Translations under genes and position numbers: made by a program
Notes under the pieces: model-generated
Told to the model about the DNA's origin: nothing
What the model saw: only the letters and a program-made list of their open reading frames with translations
Database searches by the model: none
Assembly: GCA_030141605.1 (NCBI GenBank)
Contig: JAQGDQ010000132.1
Coordinates: 401,297-465,296 of the forward strand
Direction: 5' to 3'
Origin: Tubiluchus corallicola
Lineage: Eukaryota > Priapulida > Priapulimorpha > Priapulimorphida > Tubiluchidae
Length of the DNA stretch: 64,000 bases
Shown: piece after piece, positions 52,001 through 64,000 of the stretch
Layout of the letters: the number at the start of each line of letters is the position of its first letter
How positions within the stretch are numbered: position 1 is the first letter of the stretch

Positions 52001-55000
52001 AAGAGTTGCATAAGAATACAACAATTCTCTTGTCTTGTTGTGCCGCGACCAAAATCTGGTTTTATCAAAACTTAATTAAAAAACAAATGTATCAGTTACT
52101 ACGAGTTTCCATAATTCGGCATTTCATTCTCTGCCGATCTCAAAAGTAAATTAACAGGCTAATTAAAACTAATTAAGCATTCGTAAAGTCACTCGTTAAG
52201 TAAGTTATACAATAGTTATACAATCATTATGAAGAGATACCACGCCTGTGTGCGTGTGTACGTGGCGCATGCTTGTGTGCTTTTATGTTTGTTTGTAACA
52301 TTTTTAGGTAAGGAGTGAGATTGACGTATTTAACGCAGCACTGCAATGGCTGGAATATGACCGCAAAGTGCGCATGCGCTGTATGTACTGCGTCATGAAG
52401 TGCATTCGCTTCTCCACAATGCTTTTGGAGGAGTTGAACCAGTGTCTGGAGGATGCGCCCTTCCTGATGGAGAACTTGCAAACACGTGATCTGGTGTTGA
52501 ATGCTCATTGGTGAGTGTCATAATAGCCCCATTTTGTACTTACAAACCCAGTAACACACCAAACTTCCACATCCCGTCTTAGCTTAGATCACAAAAAAAT
52601 AAAAAATTACTTCTGTCATTTAAAATTTAGTAACTGACGCTGACATTTTGCTGTCCAGTAAAACTTATAGCTTAAAATAATTATTATTTTTAAAAAATTC
52701 ATAGGTACAAGACTTGTATGACGATGAAAATCCCAACCAGAGCAAAATTTATCCCCGTGCTACCCACTCGAAAATTCAAACTCCCAGAAGTAAGTTTAGC
52801 AGATTAACAGATTAAGACCAAATGACTATTCCTATGACTAATGACTACTATGACTACGGACCCTGACTAATGTCGGACAATATATATATATATACATCGT
52901 TTTTTCGTCTCCTTGATTAATAATGAGGAGGAAAAGCAGTGTCTATATTACTTGGTTATTTTAGTAAAAGTCCGGAGCTCATTGTCCGACATCAGCCCAT
53001 TTTACCCGAATGTTTCACCACAAAATCAGATCTGCCTAACTTATTATACGTAGTAATGTTATTGTTATTATTGTATTCCAAATTATTACCATTTATAATT
53101 GGAAACTCATTAATCGATTAATATGTTTTAGTTGATTATGTAACTATGTTAACAATGCTGCAAATTTGATGCCACATAGGGTGTGCCTAGAAAACCAGTG
53201 CCAGAGATGATCACAGCTCCTAAACCAGAATATGTACCACCACCTCTCAGTACAATTGCCCTGATTGGAGGTCTATTCACTGACGACTGGGACCCCCAGT
53301 AAGTAACGTTAACATAGTATTTTTATTACTCAAAGAAATGGGGATTTGAACTAAGAACCGGCACTCTCAAACATCTTACAAGATTCACGCATATGTTGCC
53401 TCAGTGAACTAGAGTGAATATCGTTTCTTCAAGAATGATTTACGTGAAATAATTGTTAGCACGAAAGTATTTCGCATCGTTTGTTTTTCGCTGTTACATG
53501 TATTTCACCATTCGCTAGTTTCATGGACGCAGCGCCCGTATCTCGAAAAGGTGTTAAACAAACAGTAGGTGATGTACCTGTCAGTTCAATACTGACGCGT
53601 TGGTACATCGGTAAGCTTGGAATTTAAGTTTTTAAGTTAGCATTTGCCAAGTTGCCATAAGTCATAGTCAGTGTTATACAGCAGTATGGTATTTCAATTT
53701 TTGTGCTTGTAAACACGTGCAACACGCGCACGGAAAATTTTTGCCGTTTAAAATCATGTTCACTTGTGACGTCAGAGTTAACTGTACTCAGCAAAGTAAC
53801 TTACTTAGCAGGGAGGCCAAAGTACAAAATATTTTCAAAACGCGCACTTATTCTTAAAAGCATCCTAGAAAATTGGAAAACTGTAAGTTTCAGAAAAAGT
53901 GTAAAATAAATATCTTTGTTTAATAATAACAGGTAGCAAAATGTCGTGTAAATACACATAAATATTGGAGTTAGATACACAAGATATTTACGATGTTTTC
54001 TCAGTTACGACACTTCCGTGTTTTCTGAATACCTCTTTTGTCCAGTGGAATCAAAGCTGTTGAGTAAAGAGAGTCGGGGTTGCATACATAATGCAAGTAT
54101 AATGATGAGAATGATGATGATGATGATAATGATGACGATGGTGATCATAACGACGACGACGATGAGGATAACAATAATGATGACGCTGACAATGATGATG
54201 ATGCTAACGATGATGATGGCGATGATGACAATAATAATTCCTGCTCCCATTGAGAGTGATATGATGAGTTCTGATAAAATGAGATATGTGCTTATGTGAT
54301 GAAGGGTGATTTAACAGTCAGGCTCAATGGTGAAATACATAATGGGAAGAATAATATTTCTTTATCGACTTTTACGAAAATAGCTTCATCTACTTCGAAC
54401 TTTGCTGACCTATAAGATCTATTGCTGTTAAACGTGATGTTAATTTGCAGGAGGAGAGGCAAATACTTTTTAGCTTATGACACAAAAACGGATGAATGGA
54501 CCCAAAGACCGAGTTTGCCAGAAGGGTTCAATTTCCATGGAGTGGCATCACTTGGGACGGTCATCTTTCTGATAGGTAAACTACATACTTAACGTAAATT
54601 TAAAGCATTAATGGAAGAAATATAGTACTTGAAAATTGACTGTTTATTGTTCTGGATAATGTATTATTGAGTCAAGAGGCTGACCTGCTAAAATGACTTA
54701 TGATATTTGTCGATTTTTCGTTAATAATTCACCGTAGTTTGTTTTTTTTTCTTATCGACTAATACTGTAGATCATTTTAGCAGATCAACCTATTGGTTGA
54801 CTAGGCAGCGAGTCAGGCTGGCAGCCAGATAGTTGGGCAATTTGTTCATCAGTAAATTAGCCAATCAGTTAATGATTTGCTGCATTTTTCAGGGGGAATA
54901 AAAGTAGGAGAACGTGGAAAATTGCCAGTTTCCGATCCTGTACCCCTGTCAATCGGGTACAAGTTTGACACGCAAACTCAGTTATGGAGCAGAATTACGA

Positions 55001-56410
55001 ATATGTGCAGTGCTAGAATGCATCACGAATGTGTCGCCATAAATGGAAAAATTTATGCCATTGGTGGACAAAATGAAAAAAGAGAGTTAGTAGTAGTTTA
55101 AATACTAATTATTCCGTTAGTAGTAAAACAGATAATTTGTCAAAATCAGTAATATTTTTGTAAAGGGTCTTACTGCAGCACTTGTGTGAATATGAATAGT
55201 AATGCTGGTTATAATATGATGATCGTGATTATTGTGACGACGACGATGATAATGATGAAGATGACGCCAATGCGACGATGATGATGATGAAGATTACGAC
55301 AGATGATGATGGTGATGACGATGACGATGGTCAGTAATGTTCAGAATTTTGTAGGATTTTGACAAGCGTTGAACGTTACGATCCCAGCTTGAATATGTGG
55401 ACTACAGTAGCGCCGCTGAAGCAGCAGCGGCTCGGTTTTGCAGTTGCTGCCTACCATAACAGGATTTTTGTCGTAGGAGGATTGGGCGATCCAGTCCGGA
55501 AATGTGGCGTGCCGGTTTTGTCCATGGTTGAGGTGTATAGTCCTCGAAAAAACAGGTACCTTTGGAGTTATAAATGTTAATAAACAACTCGCTCAAAGTT
55601 CCAGCTGGTTCAAGATAAGTGTATAATCTAAAGTAAGTGATAATGATTCATTTATATACGCAAGAATGAATGAATTCAGATTCAAAACCTCGATCATGAC
55701 CATGTTTATTAATTGACTACGTCTGGTCCGGGGAAGTTTACTCATGTGTTACTGAGTTTCCGGTATTTGTGACTAATTATCACATGACTGTGCCTGGTCA
55801 GTGCGGTTTATTCATGTGTGACTGAACACTTGATGCGTAACAAAACTCAAAAACTCCATGCCTAACTTTGGTCCTCTAAGAATCCGTGTTACTTGCGGAT
55901 TAAAAAGCTTTTTCTACTCTTTCTACTCTTTTGTGCCTTAAAAAATTAATGTTCAAGAATTAGAACTTATGTAGAAAGTAACCCCACCCATAAAGGTGCC
56001 TGTTCATTACAGTTTCAGCAGTCATTGTCCAGAATGAACCATGTGAAAGCTTTTTTCGAACCATCGCACAATCGAAAAAACTTGTGAACTAATAATATGA
56101 AGTCTTATTCTAGGTGGAACATCAGAAACAACCTGGAAGTTCCGAGATGTTACGCTTCCCTATGTGTAGCTAACGACAGTTTATTCTTAATAGGCGGCGC
56201 CACCGCTGTAGCAGCTGAAAACATTAATCTGAAAAACGAACCCTCAGTGGATATCTACTATGAAGACACTGACTCTTGGGAATTCTTGATACCGATGCCA
56301 CATTCTAGAAGACGGTGTTCTGTAGTTAGTGTAGGTTCGTGTCATTTAATGTGTAGCAGTTAGGATATTATGTGAAGCAATGGTGATATTAGTGATACAT
56401 AATAGCGCAA

Positions 56411-56478
<68 letters not shown>

Positions 56479-57031
56479 AATGACAATGATTAAAAATGAC
56501 GTGTAGATGATGAGGAGAGCAATGTCAAGGAAGTTTAGTGTCTTTTAGTCAATGGTTACAACAAGGGTGGCAGCAGCAATGATACTGCTGTACTATTGCT
56601 GCTAAGTATCTTTCTATTAGTAATGTGGTGACAGAGATGGCGACAATAATGCTGAGGGTGATTGTGCCTGAGATAATAAGGATAATGATGCTGATGATGT
56701 TATACTGTGCGCTTGGTGATAATCACAATAAGCACTGTGGGTTTTACACACTGACCAGTAACAGCACTGGTCTTACTCCACTGACCACTTGTCTCATTAG
56801 TGAATTTTTGGTATGATCTCTTTTTTCCCAGAATCCTACATCTATGTTTTTGGAGGCGCCGCATCGGAAAATACTCGTGAATGTGTTGCTGATGTGGACT
56901 GCTTTGATGCAAAACATCACAAGTGGGTGGAAAATAAAGTCCAGATTCCGAGACCTCTTTTTGGGGCGAAAGTGGCTTTGTTGGACGACAGTGATCAACT
57001 AGCACCTTTCCATGCTTTTAGTCGTCAATGA
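49062..57031 (+). CDS. KLHL-type protein E (BTB-BACK-Kelch), complete, no long linker
   Basis: Eleven exons: 49062-49148, 50562-50718, 51267-51793, 52308-52510, 52705-52789, 53180-53298, 54451-54575, 54893-55085, 55355-55555, 56114-56334 and 56832-57031. All phases match and 2118 nt give 705 aa. An in-frame TAA lies just upstream of the start; a second ATG at 49065 has the better context (A at -3, G at +4). The second exon's acceptor (50562) is moderate and is the least certain border. Residues about 90-185 are BTB (VVVTIQNHRFLAHRKLLARR, YFADLL), 186-325 BACK, then a Pro-rich hinge and six Kelch blades (LIGG, LIGG, AIGG, VVGG, LIGG, VFGG). BACK is split by an intron (51794-52307) absent from D. 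The hinge and first Kelch strand share one 119-bp exon, where D has two exons and a long linker. The donor at 55086 is gttagt. By family a Cullin-3 adaptor. Confidence 0.92.
54098..54236. repeat. GAT/GAC imperfect trinucleotide tract (gene E intron)
   Basis: Mixed GATGAT, GACGAC and AATGAT units upstream of the exon at 54451. Open frames encode Met/Thr/Ile runs and are not genes. Confidence 0.85.
55214..55332. repeat. GAT/GAC imperfect trinucleotide tract, ends close to an exon
   Basis: ATGATGATG, GACGACGATG and similar units. The tract ends about 23 bp before the Kelch exon at 55355, so the acceptor region is squeezed next to it. Confidence 0.85.
56411..56483. repeat. Pure GAT microsatellite (about 24 units)
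   Basis: Uninterrupted atgatgatg from 56411 in the last intron of gene E, followed by degraded units. Confidence 0.93.
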
Positions 57032-57254
57032 CGTTTGGTTGTGGAGAGTAATTAATATGTACACAGGAAGGCTTGATCGGAAAGGTGCTCTTTTCAAGAC
57101 GAAAATTTGAGGTCATTATTTGGCTTGAAATTCAGCCTCATCGAAACTGCACTGTTATTACATGAGTAAGCAGAAGATGAGATAAACGTGTAAAAATAGT
57201 AAAACATTTAGTTTAAAACGTTTCTTGTGTATATGGGAATATATAACTAATGGA

Positions 57255-57260
57255 AATAAA
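57255..57260 (+). terminator. Poly(A) signal of gene E (AATAAA)
   Basis: AATAAA 224 bp after the TGA at 57031. Confidence 0.6.
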
Positions 57261-57644
57261 ACACTGTACATAGATTTGGTCTTTTTGAAGAACGTTCTGT
57301 TAGCTATGGTCACAGTTACATTTACTGCTAAAGCTAAAAGCTCTAAGCTAATTCTGGTACCCACATCCATGGGTAAGTCATGATGCTAGAATCTCATTGG
57401 TAGAACAAATAAGTGAAACACAGTGAATACAAATTATCAACCTATAGAAGAACTAGACAACGACAATTGCAGATTACAATGCTGCATAGAGAGAGGTCAA
57501 AGAAAAAGCACGGAAACTTAAGATAACGCTTTTGCTCATTTAATAAAATTTTGTGCTGTGGTTCGTCGCAGGCAATTCTGGCATTATTTAGCTAGGAAAC
57601 CTAAGGCCGGCAAATCTATTAGCACTAATGGAACCATTTGTATT

Positions 57645-57883
57645 GGCTGGTGTAGTTCAATGGTAGCGTACTCGCTTCCCACCCGGGAAGTCATGGGTTC
57701 TACTCCCGACCGAGTCGTACCAAAAACCTAAAAAATGGTACCGCTGGTTCTTCGACCAAAGCACGTCGACGTCGATTTATCGAAGTAACATGCGGGTAAT
57801 AATAATCAGGACCCCTCTGAAATGAGTATTGAGTTACTTAAGGTGCTGGGCTATGACCGAAACGAATTATTATTATTATTATT

Positions 57884-57942
<59 letters not shown>

Positions 57943-57982
57943 CGTCGTCGTTATTGTTATTATTATTATTATTATTATTCGA
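57645..57982 (+). mobile_element. tRNA-derived SINE with ATT/GTT tail
   Basis: The head resembles tRNA-Gly: box A tagttcaatgg at 57653, an anticodon-arm-like ctcgcttcccacccggg (anticodon position CCC) and box B ggttctactcc at 57697. The acceptor and anticodon stems have mismatches, so a working tRNA is unlikely. A body of about 150 bp unrelated to tRNA follows (57720-57865), then a tail of ATT units, about 25 GTT/GTC units and ATT units to about 57978. Head-body-tail order is that of a SINE. Confidence 0.72.
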
Positions 57983-60900
57983 GCGATCTTGAAGAACACG
58001 CTGCATCGCCCTAAATGTGTTAGTGACAGAACACAAAGTATAAAATTATGGAATGCGTAAGAGAAAAATGAGATTCTCTATAGCAAAATTCTATCCCCTA
58101 TCAGCATTGAAGTTTATGTCACACATGCTTGCAAACATGATATATACTCATCCTTGGGAGGAACATTTAAGCATTGGTTTCATTTATGTTTTCGGATTCT
58201 ACTAATTTAACGTAATTTCGAATGTACTTTAAACGGTGCAAATTGAGTACGGCTTTATTATTACAGGCTTTGAATCCAAGCCGAACACTATCTTATTTTC
58301 AAGGTTGAACTTTTTGTTCTCACAATGACGAATAAATCTCCGTGGGTTTCCAGACAAAAGCCCACGCTCTCAAAATTCTGTCAGTTTGGTGCATGTTTTT
58401 GATTCCTGTATAGCACTTTTCAAAACACAGCTACAAGAAATGACGTCACAGTTGGTGAGGTAATCGTGTGCTGCGCATAACGCTTTCGCATTTAACAACA
58501 TTAGGTACGCATCAAGTGTCTGCGGTTGGGGTAAGTTTAACTTATCTTTAGCAATAATTAGCTAGTAATGGTTTTATTTGCATCATTTTAGTAAAGAAAA
58601 ATAACGTACCTATTCAAATAGGAACGGAAAAAGATTTTGGAAAAAAGGATAGCTTACTGACAATTGAGTCTACACTCATAAGCTAACCGTTATACAGTTT
58701 TATTATCATTTAATTACAGGTTGTAATAAAATTGTATGATTTCACAACTACACTTAAAAATTTAGAGAAATGCATTCAATTTCCTGTTCAATATAATGTG
58801 TAACATTGTTAAATATTTTATTAGTTTTTTGTCTCACTACCTAAACATAACGTAACATATTAATAATTGTAGTTGACGTGCGAGGTCTTAATAGTAAAAA
58901 TATGAGGTTATATTTTTCCTATGCATGGATTGTCAATAATAAGGTCGCAAGTCTCAGAAGTTGGAATAATTCTTCTACATTCATGGTGCTGTACAGAACA
59001 ATAATCAATTAGTAAGACTAAAAACGTGCTATGTGCAGGACTGAACAGAATGTTCTCCTATAGTTGTAGTAAAACAACATACAGGAAACAAAAGTGTCAA
59101 CATCTTTTGAAAGATGAAAACGTTATTGTTAAAAAGCCTTGAGGTTCTCTCACAACTTTCAATGTTGTCACTAGAGAGCATGATAAAATGCAGTTATTGA
59201 GAATTTTGAGATTGTCATTGTATCATTCTGCCGCGTGTCTTATATAAATGGTCCTAAAGAGGAAAGTGGTCCCTGCTAATTTAGTGCTAGTTCTAATTGA
59301 CGATTTGCACTTACCACAGCATAGATGGGATCCATGGAAACACAGTACAGAAACGACGAATACTTTATTAAAATTCATTCATTCGGTCATTGGATACCAC
59401 TGTATTGAAAAGTTATTGAAAGTACTTTGGTCGACGACTGTTCGAAATTGGTAGGAAAATCTTGTGAAATGTTTCATGTCAAGAACCCACAATTAACTAA
59501 CTTTTGACAGGAAATGTGAAAAAGCTGGAATACAGCCAGAATTTGAACAAGGCTCGCTGAGACTGGTGAACGTGGCAGTTCACAGTCTTCATAACTGCCA
59601 CCCAAATTCAGTACTTCCAATGTTAGATCACTTGCAATAGAATGATTCACAGTGACGTTAATATGTCTTGAGTAAGATTCGTTGTTTTGTTTTACTTGCT
59701 AAGAAAATCCCAGCATTAGCTAAGTAAGCTCAAAGGATATTAGGATCTCCTGTTGTATATATCCCCTTACTTATATCAGGTTGGCGCAAATATCCGCCGA
59801 AGTTTTGGTAATGATATTATAAGAAGATATTAACGGAGTCTCTCGAAATTGCCGGACTGTTGTTTCATAAGGTAATATATGTCTAAAAACTAACAATTTA
59901 GGTCGTTCCGTTAGATTTTTCCTAAGGTACAGATATTTTCAGAGCTATTAAGCCCATTCATATCATAAAGCTAATCTACTGATATAAAATAGTGCTTAAG
60001 TGGTAAAATGACTTTACATTTTGTCTTTACATTATACATCCATTTTTAAGACTTAAGAGATGTTTAACCCCAGTATTCAACAATTTTTGTATTTTACTCC
60101 TCTACATCAAATGGCTCTATGTGGCCGTCGTTCGCACTCTTTCTCTTCAAAAGAAATGCAGACGCCGTAATTCGGAGCATCAACTTGCTTTTTTTCTTGA
60201 CACCAAATCTTTGTCAGTGCTTTATTTTCTGTGGTGAAAACCATGATAAAAACTGATTGATTTCTTTATTGTTTTACTACCATGTATTGAGTACTTTGCC
60301 CGTCAACGTTGCTGTTTCTCAATTGGTGATTAGCTGACATTGTCTTGACATTTAATTTTCAAACATACGAAAGCATCTGTAACTCAAAAGAGCCACTCAG
60401 GTATACACTTGTAACTTTTCACAGTCAAACGACACCATGTATTTTAATACCAGACTGTGAATTTCAATTTTGTGAGGCACTTTTGCTAATATTATTTTAG
60501 TCTAAATTTCTCTAAAAGTCCGATATGATAGGGGTGCCTGGTAGGGGTGATGAAAGTCAAAGACACTGTTGTGAATCCTGTGCATCCTTTTCATGCAAAC
60601 TATACTTTCATGAGCACTAATCGTAGACTTCATGCCTTATCTTGTAACATAGGATATAGGAACGCATTTGTTCCTAACAGTGTGTTCATATACAATCATC
60701 AGCAATGATTTTTAACATTGTTTTCTTTAAAGTCAGTCCATTTTATTTGGTAGCCTCAATCGTTATGTCGGGTCGGCGCTTGTTTTTCACATGACCGGCT
60801 TGTATCTAAACTGTGTTTTTAGTTATTGTTTTTTGTTGTTGATTTTGTTCTCTTTGCTGTAACAAACCTAACAAAATTCCTGGGGTAAAAAATCTAACAA

Positions 60901-61060
60901 ATAATCTTAATCTAAATCTAATAAATAATCTATAAAAAATTGAATCTAAATTTTAAACCATTACGTACATTTCTGCATGCTACACAATGAAATGTTAGAT
61001 TTATAATAATTAAAAATTTTAAGTTGATAATGTTGTTTAGCTGTCTAGGCCTAAAAGGCA

Positions 61061-64000
61061 ATGGAGGAGGACATCTTAACAGCAATAAATCTGGACGACG
61101 GGACTAATCTGACCTCAAATGACAGGTTCGGTATCCCGTTTGTACATGAAACGCCGAGTGGAAACAGTATTGTATGTAGCAAAGACAAGGTATGCTTTTT
61201 CTCACAGCTAACTTTATAATTTATCATAATAATTACTAGGTTCAAAATGGTTTCGTTTGGATACCTTCTTGTCATACCAAGAAGTAGCAGCAGCCCTGTA
61301 ATGACGTGACTATTTTGACACAATTTATTGGAAATTATTCACCAAAAATAGGCCTTTTACTGTATATCCAAGGGTTGTAAAACAAATATATTCAAACTAA
61401 AAGTAGGCCCAGCCATTTATTCTTAGTTAAACTTGCTTACTTCCTTCAAAGCAGTTCACCAAAAAATGAAGCCTATTCATTTGTTCTCAGCTAAACTTAC
61501 GTACTTACTTCATTCATAGCAGTTCACCAAAAAGGAGACCAATGCATTTAGCTTACTACTTATTTACCAAAAAGTAGGTCGATCCATTTACTCTTATTTA
61601 AATCTTAGTAAGGATTTCTGGTTTGTTCCCCTAGTCTGGATAAACCTCCAAAATTTATGAACTTACCAGATTGTAGAAAACTACAGTTTTTACGACGCCA
61701 AATGACATTATTATGCAGCAAAGATAAAGGCACCTTATTCATCTGCTAATTTAATGTTTTCACATTCTCATGCAGTTGGTATTTAATGATCATGGTGTGG
61801 TTGTATTTTACAATGCTTCTCAAGATCCATCGGGACGATATACTAAAAATAAAGCTAAACGTTTGACAGGTAAGTTAATTAATTTGAATATAATTGTACA
61901 GTTTAATAAGAACTAAGCGACTGGCCGGTAGGACTCGTTCTTTTCAATGTAGTCTCTGTGACTGATCTTCAGTCTACATAAGTGGGCACAACTTAACATT
62001 ACATTTCACAACTTAATTATTTTTAATTATTGTCAAGATGGTTACAAACCCGCAATTAATAGAGTTTTTATATCAAACTTTGAAAAGCAGGATTCCAGTG
62101 ATTCTAACCAATTTTATTAATTTTCATTTTAAATAATTTTGAGCATAAATTTCCCGTGGATAATTAATTAATTATTTATAAACTTAATGTCAAGATTATT
62201 ATTAATGATTGGTCAAACACTGTAAATGCTGAAACTGGCTGGGATGAACTTTGGACTGTCATGATCGCTGCGGAACATGGTAGTCTAGCGGCCATGAGTA
62301 TCTATGCGCATCTTCTGCCTTACATAGGCAAAAGGTCTCTGGTTCAAATCCAGGCTATTTTTCAACTTTTCGTATTTTCAAAGTTTGGTTTTAAAACTCA
62401 AGTAATGGTGGACTTGAATTACTACGAGGCAGCCGGGAAACCCATTTAAGGAAATGAACCAGTGCAAGTAAGCAAACAATACTTTACACCTGCGTCTTCT
62501 TACTAACTTTTTTTTCTTGGAGTAACATGAAATTGCGGTGTATTAAACAAATCAAAGCGGAAATTTAACGAAACATTTAATGCAACAGTACTGTTTTGTT
62601 AAGATCCAAGTGACCCAGGTAAAAATAGCAGTTATATTGTCTAAAAAGTACAACGTTTTCAGTTGATATTTGTTTAGGTGAAACGTGTAAAGTCTGGGCA
62701 GAACTCTCTACGCGACACCGTTTATTTTTTACTGCTTTTTTGCAGGTTATTGGCGTTTTGTTTATTATTTCTTAGCTGTATCACTAGAACGATTGTACCC
62801 TTGTACTCTGCCTTTCCTACGTCGAAATCTTCATATTCAAATAATACACGTGTGTATTGTTTTTGATTGAGTTAACTATTTCGGCAGTTGTTCACATATT
62901 AAAACTGTAGACGTTTACTGCAGAGCAGAATTAATACTGAATTAATATAAGTCCAGTCCTTTAGGACACACGTCTCTTTACTACTGGCCGGTCCTTGGAC
63001 CTGGGTCATGGTATCTACGCGTCAAGTGAATTTTATTTCAACATCGTAATTAGTCTTTCTAAATATTGATGTTTAGCTTGTAGTTTGAATTTTGTGTATA
63101 ATTGTATTTTATGCTATATGGAAGAAAAGTCAGAAATAAACGTGTCTATCTATCTTTGAATGGCAAGTCAGGCTTGCTGACCAATTTTCAGCTCTGTTTT
63201 CAGAAAATTATCTACTAGGATAATCATAGTAACGGTAAGCCTATATCAACCTCAATGCGTCAGATTCTCAATTTTTACTGTAGCTCATCGACCAGCAATG
63301 TTCATCTTCTGCTAATCTCTTTCCCAATAACTGAATTTTTTTAGTTTACAGTTCAGTTTCTATGCTATTATCTTTTGCTACCATACTGACTCTAAAGCAG
63401 ATTTGTAAAAGCGTTCCATGGCTATCTATGTATAGGAAGGGGAGTGTCTTAAATGTGTATTAGAAAATCGCGCCAGCAGCCTCATGAAGCAAAGTTTAAT
63501 CACACTAAAATCACGAGCTGCCAAAGTTTCAGTTTAGTTCATTGATGTTCTTTTGAAACACCCGATATGTGGTTCCAAAGTAACCTGAGATGTGAAGCAG
63601 AGTGAAATGTGGTACACTCATAATTCTCCTGCATTTTTCTATTTCAGCTCCAACATATGAGGACCTACAATGTCACTATTCCCTTATCGGTCTCTTCTTA
63701 AAGTCATTGTATAAACATGGGCGACTAACTGACATGGAAATTAAAGTCGAAAACCAGACTTTCTACGCCCACAAGGTAGTTTTGGTCTGTCGTTCCGAAT
63801 TCTTTGCCAACATTTTCCGACGCAAGACCCGCTCGGCTGCCCTAAAGGTGCAGCAGGTCAAACTGGAAAATATGAACCCGGATGCAGTAAGGATAATTCT
63901 GGAATATTTCTACAGCGGCAAGTTGGAAGCAAACGCAAACAACGTCAGTCAAGTCGAACAAGCAGCAAGAAAGCTTGGAGTTAAAGAAGCAATAGAATGT
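61061..64000 (+). CDS. BTB-domain (KLHL-type) gene F, 5' part; continues past window end
   Basis: Exons 61061-61189, 61776-61869 and 63648-64000 (cut). Phases 0 and 1 match those at the same positions in D and E. The ATG has G at -3 and G at +4, and an in-frame TAA sits three codons upstream. 192 residues are visible. The first 74 are a poorly conserved N-terminal region. From about 82 comes a typical BTB domain: DMEIKVENQTFYAHKVVLVC, then SEFFANIF, a VKLENMNPDAVR segment and YFYSGKLE. BACK, any linker and Kelch would lie beyond the window. It is the most canonical BTB of the three seen here. Expected role, by family only: a Cullin-3 adaptor. Confidence 0.85.
62270..62355 (+). repeat. tRNA-like sequence with intact A and B boxes
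   Basis: Box A-like tagtctagcgg at 62281 and a perfect-looking box B ggttcaaatcc at 62341, about 50 bp apart. It resembles a tRNA with a long variable arm but I could not fold clean acceptor stems. Probably the head of a decayed SINE in the second intron of gene F. A real tRNA is not excluded. Confidence 0.4.

Larger units (their letters stand above)
57032..61060. other. Spacer between genes E and F
   Basis: Holds the E 3' UTR, one tRNA-derived SINE with a trinucleotide tail, and about 3 kb of AT-rich sequence in which I see no exon or repeat I can name. The F promoter and any 5' UTR exon are presumably here but not recognisable. Confidence 0.6.

Noticed and set aside
57645-57720. Functional tRNA-Gly (CCC)
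   Set aside because: Acceptor and anticodon stems have mismatches (including C opposite C at the base of the anticodon loop), box B is altered, and a SINE-like body and tail follow.

Overview
The window is invertebrate metazoan nuclear DNA. It is AT-rich, genes are split by spliceosomal GT-AG introns of about 0.2-5.5 kb, the gaps are full of microsatellites and small inverted-repeat transposons, and there are no operons or ribosome binding sites. Nothing in the sequence fixes the phylum. All recognisable genes lie on the + strand and belong to one family: KLHL-type proteins (BTB domain, BACK domain, variable low-complexity linker, six-bladed Kelch propeller). Members of this family usually act as substrate adaptors of Cullin-3 ubiquitin ligases.

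Layout. (A) 6-14025 is the 3' part of a KLHL gene: a 1.56-kb disordered linker exon and five Kelch exons; its BTB/BACK exons would lie left of the window. (B) 17372-22859 is a second linker-plus-Kelch cassette with intact frames, but I see no BTB/BACK exon in front of it. (C) 25983-28591 is a linker exon alone: it shares a conserved module with A, carries 26 copies of a 15-residue Lys/Pro/Ser repeat and ends in a stop with no Kelch exons after it. (D) 32237-48154 is a complete 11-exon KLHL gene (1086 aa). (E) 49062-57031 is a complete 11-exon paralogue (705 aa) without the long linker. (F) 61061 to the window end is the start of a third gene, cut inside its BTB domain.

Exon models were built by matching splice phases across every junction. 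The D and E models each sum to a multiple of three and read through without a stop. Linker acceptors of A, C and D are phase 1, and B has phase-1 candidates, so the A, B and C cassettes could all be joined to one upstream BTB/BACK donor. The main hypothesis is therefore a locus where one BTB/BACK module is spliced to alternative 3' cassettes (compare Drosophila lola and mod(mdg4)). This is inference and needs transcript data.

Non-coding content: a 933-bp trinucleotide tract in the first A intron; three copies of a TTAA-flanked (piggyBac-like) MITE, two of them inverted around the B Kelch exons; a second family of about 370 bp with AATAAGCC termini; a small fold-back family; three tRNA-derived (SINE-like) sequences; and several other simple-repeat tracts. 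Four poly(A) signals fit the ends of B, C, D and E.
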